Virus record (IMG/VR): IMGVR_UViG_3300046557_000287
Coordinates: 1 to 55,212 of that record
DNA length: 55,212 bases
Source: a virus
Strand: one strand, 5' to 3'
This document shows, one piece after another, positions 7,148 to 13,401 of this stretch (position 1 is its first letter; every line of letters begins with the position of its first letter). The position numbers were made by a program, and so were the translations under genes. The notes below the pieces were generated by a model. It made no database searches and had not been told where the DNA came from. It worked only from the letters and a program-made list of their open reading frames with translations.

Positions 7148-7759
7148 CTACTTGATCAACCGCAGGAGGGAGAACCCTGTCCCGCTTCCTTCACAGGTCT
7201 GAAGGACGAGGTCCGCGGAACCGAAGCCAGGCAGTGCGCCGCCCTGACGGTTGACTCGCAGGTGTCCGTACACGCGGTAAGTCCCCGCCAGCGGGCCGGA
7301 GATGACATAGACCGTGCGCCCGACGGGGACCCTGGACAGCCACTGATAGCCCATGAAGTTGTGCCCGGCCAGGATCCGGCCGGCGTACATGGTGAGCGCG
7401 CCAGCGTCGATGCAGCGCTGCGCGTGACCCGTGCAGTCTTCGTAGAAGGAGATCCGGATGTCCGCGGGTGGCGTGGCGATCAACTGGTGCTTCGTCGGCC
7501 TCGTCGACGGAGTGGCCAGCTTCTCCACGTTCAGCGTAGGCCGCGCGCCTCCGCGGGTCGTACTCGTCGACGTCCGCGGCTGCGGAGTCGGGCGGTACGG
7601 CTGCACGGGACCGACGAACGACACGAACGGCATGGGGCGAACTGCGTCCGCCTCAGGACTGTGCGCCGGCTGCGCCAGGACGACCGATAAGGCGGAGACC
7701 GTGACAACGGCTGCGGCGGATGCTGCAGCGCGCAGAAGGAAGCGGGAAGGTCTGGGCAT
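7148..7759 (-). CDS. Secreted sortase-like protein
   Basis: 203 residues with an Arg-containing N-terminus and hydrophobic segment AAAVVTVSALSVVLA, read as a signal peptide or anchor. A Pro/Thr-rich linker spans about residues 30-95. The C-terminal domain carries a sortase-type triad: His133 in AGHN, Cys189 in LVLQTCEG (compare TLxTC) and Arg200 in SLLRL, with PVGRTVYVISG and YRVYGHL strands between. Sortases are surface transpeptidases. A phage copy in the early region may change the host envelope or act on surface proteins. No sorting-signal substrate is seen in the window. Spacing between Cys and Arg fits the family. Confidence 0.65.
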   Translation of the reverse strand: MPRPSRFLLRAAASAAAVVTVSALSVVLAQPAHSPEADAVRPMPFVSFVGPVQPYRPTPQPRTSTSTTRGGARPTLNVEKLATPSTRPTKHQLIATPPADIRISFYEDCTGHAQRCIDAGALTMYAGRILAGHNFMGYQWLSRVPVGRTVYVISGPLAGTYRVYGHLRVNRQGGALPGFGSADLVLQTCEGSGTGFSLLRLIK

Positions 7760-7840
7760 GACTTCTCCAGTGAGTGAGTGCGGGGAGCACCCCGGGCGGC
7801 CTATGACAGCCGTACCGCTGAACGGTCCCGGGGCGAGTTG

Positions 7841-7990
7841 CTACGCGTCGCGGTCGATCAACTGAAACAGCTGTCGAGTGACGATCTCCAGGCGCCCGAA
7901 GTAGTACGCAGAGCGCACCTCGTCCGCGTCCATGCCGTTGACAATCTCCATGTACGCCTTGCGGAGTCGCTCCACCTCGTGGGTATCCAC
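7841..7990 (-). CDS. Small hypothetical protein, 49 residues
   Basis: Starts at GTG 7990 (MDTHEVERLRKAYMEIVNGMDADEVRSAYYFGR) with GGAGGAG upstream. Wholly helical in appearance and acidic. The open frame extends upstream through the tRNA-like element, which argues against a longer protein. Confidence 0.6.
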   Translation of the reverse strand: MDTHEVERLRKAYMEIVNGMDADEVRSAYYFGRLEIVTRQLFQLIDRDA

Positions 7991-8021
7991 TTCCTTCTCC
8001 TCCTGCGACTTGATCTTTGCG

Positions 8022-8095
8022 TGCCCCGCCGCGGATTCGAACCGCGCGCCCGCCGGCTCCTGGGGGGACCGGGTGAGGGCTTTCCTATGCGGGGC
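8022..8095 (-). tRNA. tRNA-like element, probably degenerate
   Basis: On the minus strand a perfect 7-bp acceptor stem (GCCCCGC / GCGGGGC) and a perfect 5-bp T stem with loop TTCGAAT sit in exact tRNA register, 74 nt including the discriminator A. The middle part does not fold into a standard anticodon arm: the best hairpin has a bulge and a 5-nt loop, and the D arm lacks its GG. No CCA is encoded. It is best read as a decayed tRNA gene or a tRNA mimic. Confidence 0.4.
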
Positions 8096-8102
8096 GGGTG
8101 GG

Positions 8103-8276
8103 TCAGGGGGTCCGCCGAAGCGCAATCAGGAACGCTGCCAGCCACAGAGCAACCGGCGCACCAAACGTGATTGCCGCATCCGTGTTGCTCTCGACGCCCA
8201 CGGTCAACCCCAGAGCCGCGAACGGGACGAACCACGTCGCCGCAAGGCCCAGAAGCGTCTTCTCGGTCCTGTCCAT
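8103..8276 (-). CDS. Small two-helix membrane protein, 57 residues
   Basis: Begins MDRTEKTLLGLAATWFVPFAALGLTVGV and ends LWLAAFLIALRRTP. Two hydrophobic helices are joined by a short polar loop, with positive charges at the end. GGAGGAG lies just before ATG 8276. Could be holin-like or an envelope modifier; no family is assigned. Confidence 0.65.
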   Translation of the reverse strand: MDRTEKTLLGLAATWFVPFAALGLTVGVESNTDAAITFGAPVALWLAAFLIALRRTP

Positions 8277-8290
8277 GTCTCCTCCTACGG

Positions 8291-8349
8291 CCTGCCTCAT
8301 CAGCGCGGGTAGGCCAGCCCCCGCGGACGCCCGAAGGCGTTTTGGCTAG
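8291..8349. repeat. Intergenic repeat with hairpin, copy A
   Basis: About 58 bp matching 9668-9726 at most positions. Shared parts are CTGCCTC.TCAG, GGTAG.CCA, and a short hairpin (ACGCC with GGCGT here, 8327-8340) followed by GGCTA. Each copy covers the 3' end of an operator-controlled gene. It probably acts as a terminator. Confidence 0.55.
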
Positions 8350-8747
8350 TTGGCGGCAAAAAGGCTCTGGATGCTGATCATCTGAGTTGTGGTGCTGACC
8401 CGAAGAACTGCGGCTCTCGTCTGGTCCAGGTGTGCCGCACAGGAGGCGAGACCCACGCCCTTCCCCGACGTCACGGTGTGGGTGGCGCGGGTGCCCTCGT
8501 CGCCAACGGCACAGGCAATGCACGGCATGTTGAAGAACGATGGAACGGGCTCCGTGCGCGTGGCAGCTGCGGCGCGGACGGCGTCCATGTCGACGCCCCA
8601 TTCTGCGGGGTTGGTCGGGAGAGTCCCGGTCCGGCACTGCTCGCCGATCCGGTCCTCACGCGCCTCCCACTGACTCCGCGTCATCAAGGGCCCGACGGCC
8701 CAACGGGCGTAGGTCTGGTAGTTGAACTCCCGCTGCATGTCGTTCAT
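8346..8747 (-). CDS. Hypothetical protein of an operator-controlled unit, 133 residues
   Basis: ATG 8747 (MNDMQREFNYQTYARW) follows GGGGGAGG. The middle holds FNMPCIACAVGDEGTRATHTV and a later C..H, a possible metal site. No family recognised. Single-gene unit: operator at 8806 upstream, repeat with hairpin downstream. Its flanks match those of the 9724 gene, suggesting a copied cassette. Confidence 0.65.
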   Translation of the reverse strand: MNDMQREFNYQTYARWAVGPLMTRSQWEAREDRIGEQCRTGTLPTNPAEWGVDMDAVRAAAATRTEPVPSFFNMPCIACAVGDEGTRATHTVTSGKGVGLASCAAHLDQTRAAVLRVSTTTQMISIQSLFAAN

Positions 8748-8793
8748 GGTGACCTCCCCCGCCGGACCCTCCGTGAGTCCTTGGCGTGACTTG

Positions 8794-8823
8794 ATAGTCG
8801 CATGGTTGTGTCGGCCGACACAA
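8794..8823 (-). promoter_or_regulatory. Operator palindrome and promoter
   Basis: Perfect TTGTGTCGGCCGACACAA at 8806-8823. Its left half on the minus strand gives a -35 of TTGTGT; the likely -10 is GACTAT at an 18-bp spacing. It directs the 8346 gene. Confidence 0.6.
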
Positions 8824-8839
8824 GAGGTGGCGGCAGAGT

Positions 8840-8859
8840 TCCGCAAGTCGACTTGCGGA
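8840..8859. repeat. SalI palindrome, stop-free version, copy 2
   Basis: TCCGCAAGTCGACTTGCGGA, perfect palindrome without TAG. It lies 6 bp past the stop of the gene ending at 8866 and 16 bp upstream of the operator, the same spacing as copy 1. Confidence 0.85.
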
Positions 8860-8865
8860 GGTCGG

Positions 8866-9648
8866 CTACGCGGCGTCGACGAGCGCCAGGGTGGAGACTG
8901 CAGCTTCCGCCTCTCTGAGGTCGCCCTCCGCCCACGCGTTGCGCTTCGACGCTGCGACGAACTCCCGCAGCTTCACGAACTTGACGACTGCGGCCGTCTC
9001 CTCGTCGGCGATGATCTCCTCTTGAGAGCGCGTGAAGTCGAAGCGTGCAAGCTCAGTGAGCGCCACCTCCCGCGCGCGCTTCCGCGACTTGAAAACGGGG
9101 CCAAGGTGAGTGTCCGGCTTCTCATCGGTCACCGACGGCAGGTGCCGGAGAATCCAGCCTCTCCCATAGCGGGCCGGCGACAGCCCCGGGATTACCTCGT
9201 CCACGTGCTCCGCTGCGCCCATGGACTCCGCAGCCTCCGCAGTGGCGTACTCCCCCGGAGCGACCTCCACGAAGTAGTCAGGGACTGCAGTCGCGTACGT
9301 CACCTTCGGCCAGCCCCTGCGCGCGTCTACGTAGGCGGATGTGGCGCCGTGGAACTTCAGCGGCTTGCGCTGCATGTGGCGCGTCCGCGCCTGAACGAGG
9401 GCGTTGTCTCGCGACCGCTGACCGGAGCCAGGAAGGCCCTCGGCGTCCGCCCACTTCTTGCGGCGCAGCGTCGCCAGCTCGTCGGCGTTACGCCGCTCCG
9501 CCTCCGTGCGGTCCATGTCGACGAGCGCGGCCTTCACGGCCTTCGTGTGCGCCGCCTCCAGCTGCTTCACGGAGCCGACTCGCTCTGTGCGAATGGTGCG
9601 CTCCACGCCGTGGACGCGGATCATGGTTTCCCGGAAGTCGTTGTTCAC
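8866..9648 (-). CDS. Hypothetical protein, 260 residues
   Basis: Starts at GTG 9648 (MNNDFRETMIRVHGVERTIRTERV) with GGGGAGGGG upstream. Charged and helical over residues 25-95, with a strand-rich centre (YATAVPDYFVEVAPGEYATAEAAESM). A gated segment HLGPVFKSRKRAREVALTEL is followed by an Ala/Glu-rich end. No known domain. Single gene between two operator units. Confidence 0.65.
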   Translation of the reverse strand: MNNDFRETMIRVHGVERTIRTERVGSVKQLEAAHTKAVKAALVDMDRTEAERRNADELATLRRKKWADAEGLPGSGQRSRDNALVQARTRHMQRKPLKFHGATSAYVDARRGWPKVTYATAVPDYFVEVAPGEYATAEAAESMGAAEHVDEVIPGLSPARYGRGWILRHLPSVTDEKPDTHLGPVFKSRKRAREVALTELARFDFTRSQEEIIADEETAAVVKFVKLREFVAASKRNAWAEGDLREAEAAVSTLALVDAA

Positions 9649-9667
9649 GGTGCCCCTCCCCTGCGGT

Positions 9668-9726
9668 CTGCCTCGTCAGGCCCGGTAGACCAATCCCGGA
9701 CGACGCCCCGGAGGGCGTTTCGGCTA
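9668..9726. repeat. Intergenic repeat with hairpin, copy B
   Basis: Counterpart of 8291-8349. It contains a hairpin ACGCC / GGCGT with a variant loop and covers the end of the gene at 9724. Confidence 0.55.
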
Positions 9727-10002
9727 TGCCGCAACGCGCTCCAGCTCCGTACCCCCACCGACGAATCCACGGCCTAGCTGAGTACGGACAAGGTGCTCCG
9801 CCGCAACGCGAGTGGAGTAACGTCCCGGGCCCAGCGTCACCGTGACGCCGATGGACTCCAACGGGCCGAACGCTCCGTCGCACCGATTCGGCGAGCCGAC
9901 AACGGTCATTTCGTAGGTGCGGCCGTCGCGAGTAACTCGCACTTTTTCGCCGTTCTTCAGCGACTGAATGAGGCTTATCGCCTGCGTCATTTCCGGGCTC
10001 AT
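9724..10002 (-). CDS. Hypothetical protein of an operator-controlled unit, 92 residues
   Basis: ATG 10002 (MSPEMTQAISLIQSLKNGEKVRVTRDGRTYEMTVVGS) follows GGGGAGG. The first third is helical, then an SH3-like small barrel (GEKVRVTRDGRTYEMTVV) is likely. Controlled by the variant operator at 10061. The promoter and 3' repeat match the 8346 cassette although the proteins differ. Confidence 0.65.
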   Translation of the reverse strand: MSPEMTQAISLIQSLKNGEKVRVTRDGRTYEMTVVGSPNRCDGAFGPLESIGVTVTLGPGRYSTRVAAEHLVRTQLGRGFVGGGTELERVAA

Positions 10003-10049
10003 CTCGTCCTCCCCTGCCAGACTCTCCGTGAGTCCCTGGCGTGACTCCA

Positions 10050-10078
10050 CAATGACACAGTTATGTCGGACGACACAA
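10050..10078 (-). promoter_or_regulatory. Variant operator and promoter
   Basis: TTATGTCGGACGACACAA at 10061-10078 differs from the perfect palindrome at two positions. Minus-strand -35 TTGTGT is followed after 17 bp by TCATTG, a weak -10. The leader after it (CCTGGCGTGACTC) repeats the leader of the 8346 unit. Confidence 0.55.
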
Positions 10079-10088
10079 CCCCTGAAGC

Positions 10089-10108
10089 TCCGCTAGTCGA
10101 CTAGCGGA
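10089..10108. repeat. 20-bp SalI palindrome, copy 3
   Basis: Perfect TCCGCTAGTCGACTAGCGGA, 10 bp upstream of the operator and 21 bp after the stop of the gene ending at 10130. Confidence 0.85.
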
Positions 10109-10129
10109 GCCTCAGGGAAAGTTGGGTGC

Positions 10130-10432
10130 CTACTCGCCAGCCAGGAACGCCGCCATGGCGACGACGTCCGCGCCCGTGTGGTCGGTGCCGGCCAGAAGGG
10201 CGCGGGCGCGTGTCACGAGCGCTTCGCGGTCTGCCGTTGAGGCAGGGGTGACGAGGCGCACCTCAGCCGCCCACACTCGCTCGTCGTCCGTGTCATCGAG
10301 CCTCACACGGAAGGGGATTCCGTCGTCAAGGTCGTCGACGTCGGTAACGACGCCAATCCTCCCGTTGAACTCTCCGTCGTACGAGCGGTACACCACGATC
10401 TCTACGCGGTCGCCCACGTTGACCTCACTCAT
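10130..10432 (-). CDS. Small SH3/KOW-like protein, 100 residues
   Basis: MSEVNVGDRVEIVVYRSYDGEFNGRIGVVTDVDDLDDGIPFRVRLDD forms a KOW/SH3-like barrel with an acidic loop. The C-terminal helix TADREALVTRARALLAGTDHTGADVVAMAAFLAGE resembles the end of the upstream protein. ATGA overlap with that gene, preceded by GGGAG. Confidence 0.7.
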   Translation of the reverse strand: MSEVNVGDRVEIVVYRSYDGEFNGRIGVVTDVDDLDDGIPFRVRLDDTDDERVWAAEVRLVTPASTADREALVTRARALLAGTDHTGADVVAMAAFLAGE

Positions 10433-10992
10433 GCGTTGTCTCCCGCAAGGAACTTGGCGACGTCCAGGAGGTCGCCGACGTCCCCGGAGCCGACGAGCCG
10501 ATGGGCCTCGTCCAAGAACGCCGCACGCGGTGAGGCAATGGGGGTCTCGTCGACGGCTGCGACGGTCGGCGCCTCGACCTTCTCCCAGCTGGTCGGTCCG
10601 AAGTACCAGTGACGAGGGGTCCCGAAACTGCCCGCTCGCTCCACCGCGACCTCAGTCCGGCCGCCGTAGCTATCCACGTTGGTGACGGTGAACTCGTCAC
10701 CGCGCTTGACGCTTGCGCCGTCTGCACTGTCGACGAGGATCCGGATGCGGTCCCCCACCTTGACGGGCTCGTCCGAGGTGACGTCCGCCGACTCCGCGAC
10801 CTCCCCGCCGTCGATCTCGTCCGCCAGCTTCAGGAGTCCACGCGCGAACTCCCGCGTCTTGAGCGGGGTAAGGAACGCCTCCATCTTGTACTGACCGCCG
10901 CTACGCGCCTTCAACTCCACGCTCTCGCCGTCGCGTCGTGCGGTGATGGTGTCCCTCAGGCCGCTGTTGCACTTGGCTACGTACTCGTTCAC
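10429..10992 (-). CDS. Hypothetical protein with SH3-like domain, 187 residues
   Basis: Starts at GTG 10992 (MNEYVAKCNSGLRDTITARRDGESVELKARSGGQYKMEAFLTPLKTREFARGLL) with GAGGAGAG upstream. An SH3-like module follows near residues 75-130 (VKVGDRIRILVDSADGASVKRGDEFTVTNVD), very like one in the 20493 protein. The C-terminal helix echoes the 10130 protein, so the two seem to share duplicated parts. Unknown role. Confidence 0.65.
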   Translation of the reverse strand: MNEYVAKCNSGLRDTITARRDGESVELKARSGGQYKMEAFLTPLKTREFARGLLKLADEIDGGEVAESADVTSDEPVKVGDRIRILVDSADGASVKRGDEFTVTNVDSYGGRTEVAVERAGSFGTPRHWYFGPTSWEKVEAPTVAAVDETPIASPRAAFLDEAHRLVGSGDVGDLLDVAKFLAGDNA

Positions 10993-11017
10993 GTTCTCTC
11001 CTCTTGTGGTGGGTATC

Positions 11018-11037
11018 TCCGCTAGTCGACTAGCGGA
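11018..11037. repeat. 20-bp SalI palindrome, copy 4
   Basis: Perfect TCCGCTAGTCGACTAGCGGA, 2 bp after the stop of the 47-residue gene and 26 bp before the start of the next. Confidence 0.85.
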
Positions 11038-11039
11038 GG

Positions 11040-11183
11040 TCAGTCGTCGAAGGTGAAGCCGGCCAACGGGTCGGCGTCCTCCAGGGCCTCCACGGCGTAG
11101 CGGACCTCGTCCGGCCACATGGCCGCTTCGGTCGGGCGCACGCCCTGGACGTCGTAGTCGTCGAGGGAGGGAAGTCGGGACAT
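11040..11183 (-). CDS. Small acidic protein, 47 residues
   Basis: Begins MSRLPSLDDYDVQGVRPTEAAMWPDEVRYAVEALED and ends in an acidic FTFDD. Weak ribosome binding site (GAG). Acidic, Trp/Tyr-containing and compact, just after the sigma gene. It could be a sigma partner, but that is only position. Confidence 0.55.
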   Translation of the reverse strand: MSRLPSLDDYDVQGVRPTEAAMWPDEVRYAVEALEDADPLAGFTFDD

Positions 11184-11215
11184 GGTGGGCTCTTTTCAGT
11201 AGGTCTGCGAACGCC

Positions 11216-11980
11216 TCATGCAGCCAGGTCGTGTGATGTGGCCACGGTCCGGGCGGACTTGAGTCCATTGCTGCGCAGCTTGCGGAGCGCCGCCAGCTTC
11301 ACCCCCATGTCCGCCGCCACCTCGTTGTCCGGGGTCGGCGTCATGGCGATTCCGTAGAACGCACGCAGCGCGTACGACTGACGTGGCGGAATCTGGCGCA
11401 GAAGGTAGCGGGCCAGGTCGATTTGCTCCGTCGGGCGGGTGAAGTCCGCCGTCGTGTCGGGGAGGATCTCAGCGAGCGTGGTCGTGGCACCTTCGCCATG
11501 CGAGATGGCCGCCTCCAGCGACTCCGTGTCGGCCAGGGCCTCCACGGTCGCGATGAACAGTTCACGGCTCATACGGCGCCGCGGGTCCTCGTCAGACCCG
11601 ACAATCATCCATGCGCCCTCCAAGTCGCCCTGCGTGTCCCAGAGCGCGCGGCGTACACGGAGCGCGGCCGACGACTCCACCGTCAGCGCCGTCGACGTGC
11701 ACACCCACTGAGCCGCAATAGCGCGCCGGATGGCCTGGTGTGCGTAGGTGGCGAGCGTGGCGGAGCTGGCGGCCGTGTTGTAGTCGCGGATGTGCTCCAG
11801 CAGCACCGCGCGTGCCTCCTGGAGGAGGTCCTCCGCCTGCTCCTCGTTGGCACTGGGGGCGACGGAGCGGACTGCGTGGCGGATGACGCCCTCGTACGCA
11901 CAGACGATGTCCCACATGGCGTCAGAGTCGCCCGACTGTGCGGCGTGGATCATCTCGTCCGTGACCTGCGTGCGGCTCAT
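11216..11980 (-). CDS. Phage sigma-70-family factor
   Basis: 254 residues. Residues about 25-95 look like sigma region 2 (MWDIVCAYEGVIRHAVRSVAP ... AEDLLQEARAVLLEHIRDYN ... TYAHQAIRRAI). Residues about 195-245 look like region 4 (YLLRQIPPRQSYALRAFYGIAMTPTPDNEVAADMGVKLAALRKLRSNGLKSAR). The gene has its own early-type promoter, so it may be early and drive later genes. GAGGAG precedes ATG 11980. The middle linker is longer than in minimal ECF factors. Confidence 0.75.
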   Translation of the reverse strand: MSRTQVTDEMIHAAQSGDSDAMWDIVCAYEGVIRHAVRSVAPSANEEQAEDLLQEARAVLLEHIRDYNTAASSATLATYAHQAIRRAIAAQWVCTSTALTVESSAALRVRRALWDTQGDLEGAWMIVGSDEDPRRRMSRELFIATVEALADTESLEAAISHGEGATTTLAEILPDTTADFTRPTEQIDLARYLLRQIPPRQSYALRAFYGIAMTPTPDNEVAADMGVKLAALRKLRSNGLKSARTVATSHDLAA

Positions 11981-12011
11981 GGCGTCTCCTCGTGTTCTTT
12001 GGTGTGACTTG

Positions 12012-12040
12012 GTTATGTGGGGGTGACCGGTCGATGTGAC
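12012..12040 (-). promoter_or_regulatory. Early-type promoter of the sigma gene
   Basis: Minus-strand -35 GTCACA (12035-12040), 17 bp, -10 CATAAC (12012-12017). Flanks (GCG before, ACCCCCA in the spacer, CAAGTCAC after) match the promoters at 23433, 29726 and 33185. The start codon is 31 nt downstream. Confidence 0.75.
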
Positions 12041-12051
12041 GCGGGACTTTT

Positions 12052-12065
12052 GTGACCCGGGTCAC
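12052..12065. promoter_or_regulatory. 14-bp palindrome upstream of the sigma promoter
   Basis: GTGACCCGGGTCAC is a perfect palindrome 11 bp upstream of the -35. Its half-site GTGAC resembles the reversed -35. Candidate regulator site found only here. Confidence 0.4.
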
Positions 12066-12120
12066 TCCATGAGGCACACGCGTGGCAAGGGGGTGCCGTG
12101 GCAGGGGTGTTGGGAATGAC

Positions 12121-12153
12121 AGAGCCCCCGTCCCGTGGCGGAACGGGGGCTCT
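12121..12153 (-). terminator. Terminator after the 72-residue gene
   Basis: Stem AGAGCCCCCGT / ACGGGGGCTCT, 11 bp, between the SalI palindrome and the sigma promoter. Confidence 0.7.
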
Positions 12154-12158
12154 GGAGG

Positions 12159-12178
12159 TCCGCTAGTCGACTAGCGGA
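12159..12178. repeat. 20-bp SalI palindrome, copy 5
   Basis: Perfect TCCGCTAGTCGACTAGCGGA, 2 bp after the stop at 12181, with the same GG spacer as copy 4. Confidence 0.85.
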
Positions 12179-12180
12179 GG

Positions 12181-12399
12181 TCAGCTAGAGATCAGTTCGC
12201 AGCGCAGGCCGAAGGCGGCTGCGATGCCCACATCGGCGAGCGCCGACGGGCACGTATCCCATCCGGGGAGTACGTAAAACTCCGTGACCGACGCCCAGGT
12301 CACGTCATCGTCGATCAGTACGGCGTCCAGCTCTTTGGCCAGCGACGCCAGGTCGTGACGCTGCTCGCTCGTCACTTGCGGCCCAGTCAGAATGATCAC
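12181..12399 (-). CDS. Hypothetical protein, 72 residues
   Basis: Starts at GTG 12399 (MIILTGPQVTSEQRHDLASLAKELDAVLIDDD) with GGGGGG upstream. Alternating strand and helix suggests a small alpha/beta fold, with WDTCPSALADVGIAAAF near the end. Not recognised. Confidence 0.65.
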   Translation of the reverse strand: MIILTGPQVTSEQRHDLASLAKELDAVLIDDDVTWASVTEFYVLPGWDTCPSALADVGIAAAFGLRCELISS

Positions 12400-12420
12400 T
12401 GCACCCCCCAGGGCACGGAC

Positions 12421-12807
12421 CTAAGCCTCCCCCTCCCAAAGGGAGAGGGACCGGTCCATTGATGCGGTGACGCCGCGCACGTAGGCAATCGCTGCTGCCA
12501 GGTACTGAGCGCCCATCTTGAGTTCTGCGATCAGAGCCACCCGGGCAGGGTCCAGGGCCGTGCGCTCTGTCGGGCGAGATGGGCCGTGCGTCGCCTGCCG
12601 GCCTCCACCGTCCGCGTCCACATCGGGTAGTCGCCCCGGCATGGTCACTGCGTCGTCGTAGACGATCAACATCCGACGGAGCTCGTCCACATCGGCGTTC
12701 AACGTGTCCAGGAGCTGTGTCATATGCCAGCCATCTGCGGCGTGCTCGGAACTGTAAGTCACATGGTCTCCACGGGCAATCATCGAACGGCCGATAAGTG
12801 GCGTCAC
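12421..12807 (-). CDS. Hypothetical helical protein, up to 128 residues
   Basis: The core from MTQLLDTLNADVDELRRMLIVYDD to the end is helical with a Gly/Arg-rich linker. The start is uncertain: GTG 12807, or ATG codons nearer the core. None has a good ribosome binding site. Two operator-like sites lie upstream (12864 and 12893). Function unknown. Confidence 0.5.
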   Translation of the reverse strand: MTPLIGRSMIARGDHVTYSSEHAADGWHMTQLLDTLNADVDELRRMLIVYDDAVTMPGRLPDVDADGGGRQATHGPSRPTERTALDPARVALIAELKMGAQYLAAAIAYVRGVTASMDRSLSLWEGEA

Positions 12808-12863
12808 CTATGGCCGTGTTGGGCAGATATGTCCATCATGGGAGCGTTCCCAGTTAGTCCTAC

Positions 12864-12910
12864 TTATGTCGGCCGACCTACCTCGCCAGGGGTTATGTCG
12901 GTCGGCACAA
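12864..12910. promoter_or_regulatory. Two operator-like half-palindromes
   Basis: TTATGTCGGCCGAC at 12864-12877 and TTATGTCGGTCGGCACAA at 12893-12910 resemble the operators at 6687, 8806 and 10061. They lie upstream of the 12421 gene, spaced 29 bp, nearly three helical turns. The first keeps one half only. Confidence 0.5.
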
Positions 12911-12978
12911 GTCCGCTTACGAAAGCGGCTGTTACTGAACCGTGACATATGTAGAACCTGTGAAGCCACGATGTAGGG

Positions 12979-13401
12979 TCAGTGATCTCTCTGCGTAACG
13001 AGAAGATCGCATTCCGTATCCGTCTGGCCTGCACTGACGGCTAGCCAGTCCGCCATGTCCAGGTCACACTTCGATCGGTTGCAGTCTCGACAACTCGGAG
13101 CCAGGTTCTCCCAGTTGTGAAGGCCGCCACTCGCGAGCGGCCGAATGTGGTCAACCTCCGCTACAACCTTTTCGCCAAATGCCGCGTCACAGTAGGCACA
13201 CGACCACCATTCGAGCTCCTCCCACCGACGCCAGACCTCAAAAAGTGACGGACCGTAAGGGGGAGCGGGCACACGGAGCGGGCGCATGGGGAACATGGGG
13301 CGCGAACCATGCCGACTAACGAGATTTCGAGCGGGTGGCGCCAATCGGCCAACGACGGTCACCCTGCGTACAGTTGGCGGACTCGTGCGGGCTTGGATCA
13401 T
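12979..13401 (-). CDS. HNH endonuclease
   Basis: 140 residues. Zinc-bound HNH: CAYC near 68-71, then VDHIRPLASGGLHNWENLAPSCRDCNRSK, with catalytic His and Asn and a second CxxC. ATGA overlap with the polymerase gene gives the start at 13401. The N-terminus is basic. HNH proteins next to phage polymerases may be homing-type nucleases or packaging helpers; no intron is visible in polA. Confidence 0.85.
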   Translation of the reverse strand: MIQARTSPPTVRRVTVVGRLAPPARNLVSRHGSRPMFPMRPLRVPAPPYGPSLFEVWRRWEELEWWSCAYCDAAFGEKVVAEVDHIRPLASGGLHNWENLAPSCRDCNRSKCDLDMADWLAVSAGQTDTECDLLVTQRDH

